DNA of 64,000 bases from G963663315 sp963668255 (GCA_965116595.1 OZ220708.1:2108001-2172000); one strand, 5' to 3'. Numbered from the stretch's first letter, positions 26,508 to 34,863 are shown. Numbers and translations: made by a program. The notes: a model not told the origin generated them from the letters alone.

Positions 26508-27433
26508 GGTGATTCTGCCTTTCGAGTATGAGTCAGTTTCAGGCTGATTATCAGGAGAATCGATGCCGACACCAGGAGTACTATGGCCTGCGCAGCGCCA
26601 AAAGGCGCATTAAGTGTCAGCCCGTGAATCGTGTCGTAGATTGCGACTGCAAGGGTTTGTTTTGAAGGCGCTGCGAATACGCTGATAACTACATAGGCGC
26701 CAAGCAGGAAAACGAATAACAACAGGGTCGTTCCGATGATCGGAAGCCGTACTATAGGCAAAACGACCGTGCGAATCGTAGTGAAGGGCGTGGCCCCCAT
26801 GGTCCGAGCGGCCTCAATCATCGAATTATCCACCCGCGACAACGGCGGATATAGCAGTATCACGGCATAAGGCCAGACCAGATAGGTCATGGTCAAAATC
26901 GTCGCAAACGAAGTTGGTTTGAATCGTAAGTCGCGCGGATTTGCGAGACCCCATTCTCTCAGGACATCGAACCAGCCAATGTCCTTTAACCATTGAGTCA
27001 CACCCATCTCGCGCAACACCATTGGCAATCCGGAGCGATTTGATAACAATACGTCCCAGCCCATGGCGACAAAGACTTCCGATAAAGACATGCTGGTCAG
27101 GAAAAAAATCAGCCAGACGGTTTGTACTCGTCGGGACAGGCGAGTGAGCGTCCAGGTGAAAGGAAAGGCTGTCACGACGGCGATTAAGGACCCAGCCATG
27201 GCAAAAAACAGTGAATACCAAAGCTGTTGAACATGCTGAAGCGATACCGAATTAGGCCAGTCCGCTCCGACAAAGAAACGTTTGAAGTTTTCATAGGTAA
27301 AACCCCATTCCCAAGCAGCGCCCTCGATATTCTGGCCAAGACTGACCGCAATCACCAGCAGGAAAGGCACGATGCTCAGAAAAATGATGATTGCCGCGAG
27401 CGTCCAATACGGCATCTGTCGGCGTATCGGCAT
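26504..27433 (-). CDS. ABC importer permease, PotB-like
   Basis: This is the partner permease of the importer, with a hydrophobic N-terminal helix (YWTLAAIIIFLSIVPFLLVI) and the ATPase-contact loop AARTMGATPFTTIRTVVLPI near the C-terminal third. The start is uncertain. The ATG at 27433 gives a normal N-terminus, while a TTG at 27463 has an AAAGGT site upstream. The frame extends to an ATG at 27550, but that would overlap the ATPase gene by about 50 bp. Confidence 0.85.
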   Translation of the reverse strand: MPIRRQMPYWTLAAIIIFLSIVPFLLVIAVSLGQNIEGAAWEWGFTYENFKRFFVGADWPNSVSLQHVQQLWYSLFFAMAGSLIAVVTAFPFTWTLTRLSRRVQTVWLIFFLTSMSLSEVFVAMGWDVLLSNRSGLPMVLREMGVTQWLKDIGWFDVLREWGLANPRDLRFKPTSFATILTMTYLVWPYAVILLYPPLSRVDNSMIEAARTMGATPFTTIRTVVLPIVRLPIIGTTLLLFVFLLGAYVVISVFAAPSKQTLAVAIYDTIHGLTLNAPFGAAQAIVLLVSASILLIISLKLTHTRKAESP

Positions 27434-27498
27434 CGCTGGATTGGGTATGGAAGCAGTTGTCAAGCTATGCGTACCTTTGGTATTTACTGCGGTAGCTG

Positions 27499-28566
27499 TC
27501 AGGGAACACGGACTTCTGGCGTTTGCGGCAGAACCCGCAAGGACTCGCACGGAAACTCCAGGAATAGCCTGTCGCCGATTTTCATCCCTACATTGGCCGT
27601 TCCAGCCATCTCCGCGGTGATATCACCATGATCGGTCGTCAAATGAATTTCGATTGTCGGCCCCAGATCACGCACGAAGTTGACCTCGGCGCCAAGCCCA
27701 TTCGACGCCGGGGCTTCGTGGCAAAGACGTATTGCTTCGGGACGGATAAACAACAGGACGTCGTCGCATCCGGGATCTCTCATAGCTTTCGGAATATCGA
27801 AACAATCGCCTCCGACGTGAACCTGCGCCCCCCGCATGGCTCCCGGAAGAAGATTTGCGTTGCCAATGAATGAGGCAACGAATCCGTTGGCAGGTCGGTG
27901 ATAGATATCGTGGGGATCTCCAACTTGCTCAGCGTTTCCTCGCGACATTACCACGACTCGATCTGCAATCGTCATGGCTTCTTTTTGATCATGTGTTACA
28001 ACGATTGTGGTAATACCGAGTCGCTGTTGAAGTCGGCGAAGTTCCATTTGCATATCGCCGCGCAATTGTGCATCCAGTGCCGACATCGGTTCATCGAGAA
28101 GAAAAACCTTTGGCTCCTGCGCCAGCGCGCGGGCAATGGCCACGCGTTGGCGTTGACCGCCGGACAATTCACCGATTCTGCGTCTGCCAAGTTCTTCCAA
28201 TTGCACCAGTCTAAGCAGCTCCTCTGCCCGGCTTTCACAGTCGCTTCGGGAACGGCCAGCGATTTTCAGACTGTATGCGACATTTTCAGCCACACTCATA
28301 TGCGGAAACAAAGCTAATGACTGGAAAACCATCCCGAAATTACGCTTTTCTGTCGGTATACATGTCAGGTCGTCGCTACCGAGGAGTATGTGGCCATCAG
28401 TCGGTGTTTCGAGACCCGCAATCATTCGCAGCAAGGTTGTTTTGCCGCAACCTGATGGTCCGAGCAACGCGGTAAGCTTGCCGTGTTCAAAAGTTAAATC
28501 TATTCCGTTTACGGCAGTAAAACTGCCGTAAACTTTTCTGACCCGGTTGAGTTGAAGATCCGCCAC
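27499..28566 (-). CDS. ABC importer ATPase, PotA-like
   Basis: This 355-residue ATPase powers the polyamine-type importer. Walker A is GPSGCGKTT (residues 34-42), the Q-loop lies in VFQSLALFPHM, the signature is LSGGQRQRVAIARAL and Walker B is VFLLDEPMSALD. The last 110 residues form a TOBE-type regulatory domain (FIRPEAIRL, then GPTIEIHL), as in PotA and FbpC. It lies between the binding protein and the permeases. Confidence 0.93.
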   Translation of the reverse strand: MADLQLNRVRKVYGSFTAVNGIDLTFEHGKLTALLGPSGCGKTTLLRMIAGLETPTDGHILLGSDDLTCIPTEKRNFGMVFQSLALFPHMSVAENVAYSLKIAGRSRSDCESRAEELLRLVQLEELGRRRIGELSGGQRQRVAIARALAQEPKVFLLDEPMSALDAQLRGDMQMELRRLQQRLGITTIVVTHDQKEAMTIADRVVVMSRGNAEQVGDPHDIYHRPANGFVASFIGNANLLPGAMRGAQVHVGGDCFDIPKAMRDPGCDDVLLFIRPEAIRLCHEAPASNGLGAEVNFVRDLGPTIEIHLTTDHGDITAEMAGTANVGMKIGDRLFLEFPCESLRVLPQTPEVRVP

Positions 28567-28603
28567 ACTTCACCATTCCTGTCTAAATATTGAGTCCTCC
28601 CGC

Positions 28604-29701
28604 TTAACCGCTGGCTACCATTTTGTCCCATTCTTCCTTCATAAACGTTTCCATATCCAGATAGGCCTGGTAGGCAGGTTTAATGGCGGGTGTACCTGTC
28701 ACGAATGATAGCTCTTCAGACGATAGTCCAGTTGAGGCAACATCTACCAACGGGGCTGTTCCAATATTGCGCGACATGAGCGCGTGGGTCGCTGGGTCGC
28801 AGGAAAAATTAATGAATTCGTGTGCCTCATCTGACTTTTCGGAACTCGCTGCAAGACTCCACGAGTTGTGGCTAATCGGATTACCTTCCTTAGGAAATAT
28901 TGAAGCGATGGGGTGACCGTCCGCAGCCATCAAACCCGCTACATCATGGAAATAAAGGCCACCCAGCACATCGAAATTCTTGAGGGATTGCTCCATCTGG
29001 CTTTCGGCGGTGTACCACAGTGCCACGTTGCCGTGCATCTCCCCAACCTTGTCAACCAGAGCGCGAATCCCGTCTTTGGATTTGAATGTTTCGGCACCAT
29101 CGAAAAAAGTCGCTGCGGTAATATCGAGGAAGAACCAATTAAAATCCTTAGGAATGCCGAGACTCGCTTCAAAGCGTGATGAGTCCCAGAATTCAGCCCA
29201 GCTTGTTGGCCTTTCCACCTGTTCGGTATTGTGAACCATCGAATAAAAGAAACCGAGTGCGCCGACCCCGGTAACGCCCGTATCATCTTCGTGAATGTAG
29301 TAGCCATCAAGATTACTCAAATTTGAAATGCGTTTCGGATCAAGAGACGCAAACATATCGCCGATTCTCGATCCCTTAATAAGGGTGATAGGCGCGTACA
29401 TCGACAGATCGGTTGGAACGCTTCCTGCCTTTTGGGCTTGTTGCATGCTCAATAGCCATCCTACCGAATTCGGTTGTGTCACGCTTTCCACTTTTATGCC
29501 GGTAGCCTTTGTAAACTCGGGGTATACATACTTCTTGAAACTGTCTTCGAAGTATCCCCCATAAGTACCGATCCTGATGGTTCTCTCCTTGGCGATTGCC
29601 GGGGCTGCGAATGATCCAGCACAGAAAGCGATGCTCGCACCAAGTGCGGTTTTAAGTACGTCGCGACGATTGAAATTGCGATTTTGATTAGAGTCAGACA
29701 T
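28604..29701 (-). CDS. Tat-exported polyamine-type substrate-binding protein
   Basis: A PotD-like periplasmic binding protein of 365 residues. It has a twin-arginine signal (NRRDVLKTALGAS, residues 11-23) and a cleavage site near AIAKE. The family opening IRIGTYGGYFEDSFKKYVYPEF follows. The ATG has a strong GGAGG site 8 bp upstream. It heads the minus-strand operon and is divergent from the LysR gene, the usual place for a regulated promoter. The ligand is unknown: polyamine, histamine-like amine or amide. Confidence 0.88.
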   Translation of the reverse strand: MSDSNQNRNFNRRDVLKTALGASIAFCAGSFAAPAIAKERTIRIGTYGGYFEDSFKKYVYPEFTKATGIKVESVTQPNSVGWLLSMQQAQKAGSVPTDLSMYAPITLIKGSRIGDMFASLDPKRISNLSNLDGYYIHEDDTGVTGVGALGFFYSMVHNTEQVERPTSWAEFWDSSRFEASLGIPKDFNWFFLDITAATFFDGAETFKSKDGIRALVDKVGEMHGNVALWYTAESQMEQSLKNFDVLGGLYFHDVAGLMAADGHPIASIFPKEGNPISHNSWSLAASSEKSDEAHEFINFSCDPATHALMSRNIGTAPLVDVASTGLSSEELSFVTGTPAIKPAYQAYLDMETFMKEEWDKMVASG

Positions 29702-29831
29702 ATATTTTTCCTCCTAGTTGCCGTGGGCCTGGGCGATGTGCACTATTGCGTCAAACGCCTGCTTAACAGCGATGTATATTAGGTCTGGCAATATTAACGA
29801 TCTATGGACAAACAAATAAAGCTGAAAATAG

Positions 29832-29860
29832 TTGCACTCAGCGAAGCCTAAGACTATAGT
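29832..29860 (+). promoter_or_regulatory. Promoter of the LysR gene with near-leaderless start
   Basis: TTGCAC (29832-29837) and TATAGT (29855-29860) are separated by exactly 17 bp. The ATG lies 5 bp after the -10, so transcription should start at or within 2-3 bases of the start codon. Confidence 0.6.
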
Positions 29861-29865
29861 GAGCC

Positions 29866-30759
29866 ATGATTGATGTACTATCGTTCCTCAACGCAATTCG
29901 CGCATTTGAAGCTGCTGCAAGACATGAGAGTCTGGTAAAAGCGGCCAACGAACTTAACGTTAGTCACTCAGTGATCAGCCGACATATCCGAAATCTTGAA
30001 GAATGGCTTGGGGCTGATTTGTTCGTTCGCACTGGCAATAGAGTTTATTTAACCGAAAATGCCAGAATGATCTCGCCGAAAATTACATCTTCTATGTTCG
30101 ATATTCGCGAGGCGTTCGAAACGATCCGGCAATCGCGAGATTTACGCAAACTCAGTGTTAGTGCTGAACCCGCATTCGCATCCCGTTGGTTGAGAAGACA
30201 TGCCAGCAAGTTTCGCTCTGAGAACCCCGATACAAATCTGGAAATAAAGGCTTCATGGGCACCTGAAAAGTTCGATGATGAACAGTCGGATGTGTTCATT
30301 CACTTTGAAAGTCGACTGGATCCCAGAGGTACCGTAGGAGTTCGCCTGTTCCCTATAATGGGATATCCCGCATGCGCTCCAAATTTGTATGAAACACTAA
30401 CGCGGGAAGGCAACCAGAATTGGGTTTTAGACGCCCCTCTTGTGCACGATCACGGTCATAATATTTGGCGAAACTGGTTCGACAGGCACGAGCCAGAACA
30501 CAACGTTTGGCAGAAAGGTCAGGTTTACGCTGACCTTTCTCTTGCGATTGATGCGGCAATAGATGGCGAGGGAGTTATCTTGGCAGATGATGAAATATGC
30601 CGAAAAGAATTTGAGACCGGCACATTGATCAGGCTCGATGATCGTGTTGTTGAGTGCGTATGGTATTGTTACCGAACACCTCATGATCGAAGCCCAAGCC
30701 GCGCTGTAGAAACCTTCCTTGGTTGGCTTAAAGAAACAGGCTGCACTGACCAACGTTAG
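29866..30759 (+). CDS. LysR-family transcriptional regulator (GcvA type)
   Basis: The N-terminal winged helix-turn-helix is typical (FLNAIRAFEAAARHESLVKAA, then NVSHSVISRHIRNLEEWLGADLF). A LysR effector-binding domain follows, and the 297-residue length is normal. GcvA-like regulators often control neighbouring amine or amide catabolic genes. It is divergent from the importer/dehydrogenase/amidase operon and is the likely regulator of it. The start has no Shine-Dalgarno site and fits a leaderless transcript. Confidence 0.9.
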   Translation: MIDVLSFLNAIRAFEAAARHESLVKAANELNVSHSVISRHIRNLEEWLGADLFVRTGNRVYLTENARMISPKITSSMFDIREAFETIRQSRDLRKLSVSAEPAFASRWLRRHASKFRSENPDTNLEIKASWAPEKFDDEQSDVFIHFESRLDPRGTVGVRLFPIMGYPACAPNLYETLTREGNQNWVLDAPLVHDHGHNIWRNWFDRHEPEHNVWQKGQVYADLSLAIDAAIDGEGVILADDEICRKEFETGTLIRLDDRVVECVWYCYRTPHDRSPSRAVETFLGWLKETGCTDQR

Positions 30760-31112
30760 GGTTACGTGATTGAAGAACAATAACTGGGGACCCGTATTCA
30801 CTGCTCCAGAAAACTGCCCATGTTTCTCGCGAGGCAACAAATGAATAGTTCTTTTGAGGTTCGTTAATTATCTGCTGAACTCCATGGGCAGGTTTATTGA
30901 ACACCTATCAGAGGTCATGATCAATCCAGTTTAGATTGGTAATTGTTGTATTGGGCAAAACCGTGGTCATTGCCAAATTTGCGAACAAATATCCACGTTA
31001 AAATCAAAGCTTATATCAATGTGATACTCTTCTAAGTTCTAGATATGAGTGGCCACCATTTCTATCTCTTGCCAAGAAGTAATTTACTATTGATCGAGTC
31101 TATAATTACACC
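30760..31112. other. 353-bp non-coding gap
   Basis: AT-rich sequence with no credible reading frame. The only structure seen is a 9-bp inverted repeat, CTGCCCATG (30814-30822) and CATGGGCAG (30883-30891). A TATAAT at 31101-31106 lies 6 bp before the next start codon and is probably the -10 of that gene, which again predicts a leaderless message. Confidence 0.5.
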
Positions 31113-31895
31113 ATGAAACTTGCAGACCGGTGGTTTGAGCGGAGAATTGTTAGTGACGAAATCACTTTAATTCGAGAACCACACGTGGATGAGTTACTGC
31201 GTTGCAATATTTGGCATGTAAAAGGACGAGACAGCGACTTATTGGTTGATACCGGAATGGGCATTTGTTCTCTAAAGAATGAGATTGAAGACCTATTGGA
31301 AAAACCAGTTGTCGTCGTTGCAACACACAGTCATCTAGACCATATGGGTAGCATGCATGAATTTGAAAATCGGATAGTCCATCAGTGTGAGGCGGAAATT
31401 CTCAGCTTGCCACCTCAGATAAGCCTTAATACAAATGACTGGCCCATCGAAGAGATTAAAGGACTACAGGAGTCGGGCTATGCCTTAAAAAATGAACGAC
31501 TAATAACTGCGTTGCCCAGAATAGGGTTTAATCTTCATACCTTTCAAACTCCTGCTGCAGTTCCGACTCGCCTGGTTGATGAAGGAGATATCATCGATTT
31601 GGGCAATCGACTATTTAGGGTGCTTCATTTACCCGGCCACTCTCCCGGTAGTATCGGACTTTGGGAAAAGAAAACCGGAACGCTGTTTTCGGGAGATGCG
31701 ATTTATGATGGTCCATTACTAGACACCTTGGAAGATTCGAGTATTGAAGATTACCTGCTTACTATGGAGCGTCTACAAAAACTACCCATAACAGTGGTAC
31801 ATGGCGGCCATGACGAAAGTTTTGATCGAAAGCGTTTGAACGAAATTACTACAGATTATCTTTTTTCCAAAAACATTCTCCAAAAAACATATTGA
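31113..31895 (+). CDS. MBL-fold metallohydrolase, paralog 1
   Basis: A 260-residue metallo-beta-lactamase-fold enzyme. The dinuclear metal motif is HSHLDHMG near residues 72-79, with further ligands in LPGHSPGS (near 178) and SGDAIYDGP (Asp near 198), and the final His in VVHGGHDES. The family performs hydrolytic cleavage of thioesters, lactones or phosphoesters. A paralog at 41100-41855 shares the opening (RCNIWHV.GR..DLLVD.GMG) and overall layout. It stands alone between module A and the mobile-element scar. The substrate is unknown. Confidence 0.85.
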   Translation: MKLADRWFERRIVSDEITLIREPHVDELLRCNIWHVKGRDSDLLVDTGMGICSLKNEIEDLLEKPVVVVATHSHLDHMGSMHEFENRIVHQCEAEILSLPPQISLNTNDWPIEEIKGLQESGYALKNERLITALPRIGFNLHTFQTPAAVPTRLVDEGDIIDLGNRLFRVLHLPGHSPGSIGLWEKKTGTLFSGDAIYDGPLLDTLEDSSIEDYLLTMERLQKLPITVVHGGHDESFDRKRLNEITTDYLFSKNILQKTY

Positions 31896-31963
31896 ACACA
31901 ACGCCCGTGACAAATCGCGTGCTTTCATAAACCGTTCGGCGGATCGCGCTCCTCCTTGACGAT

Positions 31964-32116
31964 CTATTCCTTGTTGTTAGCGTTTTGAGAAGTATCGTGA
32001 ATGGCCTCAGGCATCACATCGCGACGAGCTACCGGATAAATTCGTAGCTTGTCAGTCACGATTTTCCTTGGCGGGTCGCCGTGGTTCCGCAATAACACAT
32101 TTAAATAGTAGGAAAT
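31964..32116 (-). pseudogene. IS6-family transposase fragment
   Basis: Only about 50 residues remain. They match the C-terminal half of the IS6 catalytic domain: RKIVTDKLRIYPVARRDVMP, then EAIHDTSQNANN, which resembles the family IVTDKLRSYG...HDTSQYANNRAE. The stretch downstream is frameshifted and lacks the final catalytic Glu region, and the N-terminal half is absent. It directly abuts the AlpA-like gene and is a dead relic. Confidence 0.75.
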
Positions 32117-32121
32117 GGCAT

Positions 32122-32331
32122 CTAAACGTTTTCTCTCGTTTCTACCCAGATCTGCACATAGTCGAGTCGCCACCCTACGCTCCCTGGGCCGAGTGCAACT
32201 CTTGATGGAAAGTCCCCCTTGCGCTCCAATCTCCATAAAGTTGTCCGCGAAAGTCCAGTAAATTCCTCCACCGGATTACATGATTTCCAATATATATTAG
32301 CATTTACTAATGTTATGTACAGCCTGGACAT
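32122..32331 (-). CDS. AlpA-like excision regulator
   Basis: A 69-residue protein with the AlpA/MerR-type helix-turn-helix EFTGLSRTTLWRLERKGDFP followed by SRVALGPGSVGWRLDYVQIW. These regulators control integrase and excision of prophages and genomic islands. The ATG at 32331 is used; the frame is open further upstream but codes for nothing recognisable. The N-terminal 18 residues do not look like the family and may be altered. It is divergent from the CHC2 gene, with a 36-bp gap. Confidence 0.75.
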   Translation of the reverse strand: MSRLYITLVNANIYWKSCNPVEEFTGLSRTTLWRLERKGDFPSRVALGPGSVGWRLDYVQIWVETRENV

Positions 32332-32367
32332 AACGTTAACCTGTTCTTTTATAAGGAGGAGTTCGAA

Positions 32368-32694
32368 ATGCCCCCGTTTGTTGATTTTGCTGAATTGAAG
32401 GAAAAGGTACCCATAGAAGATGTCCTGCCAATGCTTGGCATTGCAGGTGCCGGCAACAGCGCGCAATGGCGCGGGCCATGCCCGGCCTGTGAATCCGGTG
32501 GTGATCGGGCCCTGGTAGTAACCCCTGCTAAAAAGGCTTACTACTGCTTCGCTACCCGAAAAGGCGGGGACGTTATTGCACTGGTGGCCCATGTGAAGGG
32601 TATGTCCATGAAGGATGCCGCCCTGGCCATTGCTGAGTATTGTGGAACAATTATTATCCACCACATGTTCAAGTATATTCCTCCAAAGCCTTGA
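32368..32694 (+). CDS. Truncated CHC2-type zinc-finger primase-like protein of a mobile element
   Basis: The protein opens like island-encoded primase fragments (DFAELKEKVPIEDVLPMLGI). It has a zinc-finger core (GPCPAC near 37-42, then AYYCF near 58-62, then KGGDVIALVAHV). The last 18 residues (from CGTIIIHHM) do not resemble the family, so the gene looks cut short where repeats begin at 32698. A strong AAGGAGGAG ribosome-binding site precedes the ATG. Together with the AlpA gene it marks a decayed integrative element. Confidence 0.7.
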   Translation: MPPFVDFAELKEKVPIEDVLPMLGIAGAGNSAQWRGPCPACESGGDRALVVTPAKKAYYCFATRKGGDVIALVAHVKGMSMKDAALAIAEYCGTIIIHHMFKYIPPKP

Positions 32695-32697
32695 ATG

Positions 32698-32758
32698 TGT
32701 AACCTATCTCTCCGGTATCATCTGTAACCTATCCATCGAGTTGTACAACCTGTACTCA
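32698..32758. repeat. Tandem TGTAACCTATC repeats resembling an insertion-sequence end
   Basis: TGTAACCTATC occurs at 32698-32708 and 32723-32733 with 25-bp spacing, and each copy is followed by CGG- or CGA-containing sequence. A degenerate third unit (GTACAACCTGTACTC) follows. The pattern resembles the repeated terminal motifs I recall for some IS families. It falls exactly where the CHC2 gene is truncated and where the amidotransferase gains an odd tail. Confidence 0.45.
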
Positions 32759-33495
32759 CCGGTACACCCTATGTTTGACGAAAGCTGGAAAAAATTTTCC
32801 AGTAGTTGTTGCCCGTGATGGTCCGTTGAGTAGTTGCTACTGTAGTCTCTTTCCAGTTCACCGTAGTAGATGTCCCAGGAATCTTTCCTCGATTCCGGAT
32901 GAAATTGGCAGCTGAACCAGTTTCCCCCATGATCGAGGGCAATGGCCTGGCTGTTTTGCTGCACGGCAAGTACACCCTTCTTCTGCTCGGTAGAGGGAAT
33001 GATGTGCAAGTAGTTAGCGAAGTGAAAACTGGGGTTTTCCGGCATGCCATTGAACAAAGGATGGTGTTTGCCCGACTCGGTCAACTCGACGTTGTAGGTT
33101 CCCGCCAGTGTTCCCTCATCTCGCCCTGCCAGCTGACCATCACCAAGCTGTGACGCCAGCATTTGGTGGCCGCCACAGACAGCAAGCAGCGGTCGGCCGG
33201 TTTTTCTGTATCCTGCCAGCCAGGTCCTAAGGTCATTGAGCCACTGCCGATCTTCGGTGACAACATGCATGGTTCCACCCAAAACCACACTGGATATCCC
33301 GTCTACGGGTGGCAGGGTATCTCCCCGGCAAATATCGACACTGGACATCTCCAGGCCAGACTGTGCTGCAAGTTTCCCATGCCATTCGACGATCCAGTCG
33401 CGCTCTAATCCACTATCACACAAACCGGTAAACAACTCGGGATTAAAGTGCTCGCGCTCGCCGAGCATAGAAATAAACAGAAGTTTCTGTGTCAT
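32704..33495 (-). CDS. Class I glutamine amidotransferase-like protein
   Basis: A 263-residue GATase1-fold protein. The nucleophile elbow is LAVCGGHQMLA (Cys near residue 109) and the His-Glu pair is in CQFHPESRKD near 200. Such proteins free ammonia from glutamine or hydrolyse gamma-glutamyl compounds. The last 21 residues (from GCTGEYRLYN) run through the IS-end-like repeats and are probably an acquired tail, since a natural end would be at LENFFQLSSNI. It lies 15 bp after the M24 hydrolase gene, so the two form an operon. Its substrate is unknown. Confidence 0.8.
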   Translation of the reverse strand: MTQKLLFISMLGEREHFNPELFTGLCDSGLERDWIVEWHGKLAAQSGLEMSSVDICRGDTLPPVDGISSVVLGGTMHVVTEDRQWLNDLRTWLAGYRKTGRPLLAVCGGHQMLASQLGDGQLAGRDEGTLAGTYNVELTESGKHHPLFNGMPENPSFHFANYLHIIPSTEQKKGVLAVQQNSQAIALDHGGNWFSCQFHPESRKDSWDIYYGELERDYSSNYSTDHHGQQLLENFFQLSSNIGCTGEYRLYNSMDRLQMIPER

Positions 33496-33510
33496 GATTC
33501 AGATCATTCC

Positions 33511-34662
33511 CTAGCGGATTTGCAGGCCTTCGGAAGTGCTCGATGTGAGTACTTCTGCGCCGTGGTCGGTCAGCATTACTGTGTTGGAGATAAAGTAATC
33601 GACGATATCCGTGTTGGTGAACCATGAGTGTGTATGAAACACCATGCCCACTTCCAGTGTGCATTGAGAGTTCGGGAAGAGGCTCGTTACCATTGATCCG
33701 CCGGTCCAGCTTGGAGGAAAACCGATCCCGACCATGTACCCGCAATGGTGACGATGGAAATCGTGCAACCCTGCACTGACGGCAACTTCACGCCATGCAT
33801 CATAAGCATCGCCAGCCTTGCCGCCAGGTTTGAGGGCATCGCAAACCGCCTTCATGCCACTGATGGCAGTCTCAGCTGATTTTTCCGCACCATCAGGGAC
33901 ACTTCCGACATAGACCAACCGGCCCATTGGGGCCTGGTATTTGCGATATGATGCCGCGTTTTCCAGAAAAACTGCATCGCCATTGCGGAAAATTTCACCG
34001 CGCCAGGTGGTATGCTCTTCACCCAGGCGTGTGGTTGGGCGAATGAAAGGCCCAAAACCAGTCGGCTCGCTGCCCTCCAGGGTCGAAACACGCATATACT
34101 CAGCTGCAATCTCGTAATCGGTTGCGCCGTCGCGGATTACTTCGATGCAGGCAGTCATACCCAGATCAGCGGCCCTGGCCGCCTTGCGGGTGTAATCCAT
34201 TTCAAGCGGCGATTTAATCTGACGCAGATCGTCAATCAGGCCCGAAGCATCAACCCATTTGCCCAGTACATCATCCTGAATACGTTCTGCATGGCGTGGG
34301 GTCAGAAACAGGCTGCGCTTTTCAATCCCGATGCGTCCGCCTGCAAGGCCCAGATCCTTCATTGCTTGATGAACGTAGTCAGACAGTTCTTCGTGATCTG
34401 CGTGGCCATAGAATTTGGCATTCTTTACCTGGTTATCGAAGGTAATTTTTTCCATAGCGCGGCAACATAGCGCCATTTCGCCATTTCGGTTCAAAACCAG
34501 AACATGGGCCGCGAAAAAACCCCAATGATCGAGGCCTGTCAGATAGTAAATATTCTCCGGCACGCTGATGATTAGTCCATCGAGATTCTGTTCGGCCAGA
34601 ACTTGCCTTGCCGAGGTTAGTCTTGATTTGAGTTCTGCTTCGGGGAATGCATCGTGAGTCAT
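33511..34662 (-). CDS. M24-family hydrolase, ectoine hydrolase/creatinase-like
   Basis: The 383-residue protein has the two-domain creatinase/prolidase layout. The N-terminal domain reads LDGLIISVPENIYYLTGLDHWGF and the pita-bread C-terminal domain carries HHCGYMVGIGFPPSW and LEVGMVFHTHSWF. DoeA/EutD proteins of this family open the ectoine ring, and this copy is divergent from an ectoine-type importer. A GAGG site precedes the ATG. No DoeB/EutE deacetylase is nearby, so the ectoine route is not complete and another cyclic amide may be the substrate. Confidence 0.8.
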   Translation of the reverse strand: MTHDAFPEAELKSRLTSARQVLAEQNLDGLIISVPENIYYLTGLDHWGFFAAHVLVLNRNGEMALCCRAMEKITFDNQVKNAKFYGHADHEELSDYVHQAMKDLGLAGGRIGIEKRSLFLTPRHAERIQDDVLGKWVDASGLIDDLRQIKSPLEMDYTRKAARAADLGMTACIEVIRDGATDYEIAAEYMRVSTLEGSEPTGFGPFIRPTTRLGEEHTTWRGEIFRNGDAVFLENAASYRKYQAPMGRLVYVGSVPDGAEKSAETAISGMKAVCDALKPGGKAGDAYDAWREVAVSAGLHDFHRHHCGYMVGIGFPPSWTGGSMVTSLFPNSQCTLEVGMVFHTHSWFTNTDIVDYFISNTVMLTDHGAEVLTSSTSEGLQIR

Positions 34663-34724
34663 GGTTTTGTGTCCTCAAAATAGAACAGGTGATAAAAAGT
34701 ATTCAATTACGAAATATCGAGTAT

Positions 34725-34826
34725 ATGTATACCAATTATTGACATCAAGCGATATATGGCCATAATAGGCTCGAAATTACCGATTTATTTTCTACAGATG
34801 TCAGTGATTTGAATATTGGTATACAT
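34725..34826. promoter_or_regulatory. Divergent promoter with paired palindromic operators
   Basis: ATGTATACCAAT (34725-34736) and its exact reverse complement ATTGGTATACAT (34815-34826) lie 90 bp apart centre to centre. Each holds a GTATAC core of the GT-N2-AC type used by GntR regulators. Between them is a good promoter for ehuB: TTGACA (34739-34744), 16-bp spacer, CATAAT (34761-34766). The first operator abuts the -35 and the second lies about 45 bp downstream of the start of transcription. Confidence 0.7.
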
Positions 34827-34863
34827 TTTTGTTAACACGATTTAATTTTTTAGGAGAAACAGC

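Noticed and set aside
31113..31895. Annotation as glyoxalase II
   Set aside because: The MBL metal motif is shared, but the glyoxalase II C-terminal glutathione-binding region is not seen, and the protein groups with its paralog at 41100-41855.
32698..32758. Possible CRISPR-like repeat
   Set aside because: Only two exact 11-bp copies plus one degenerate copy exist, with no spacers of constant length and no cas genes in the window.
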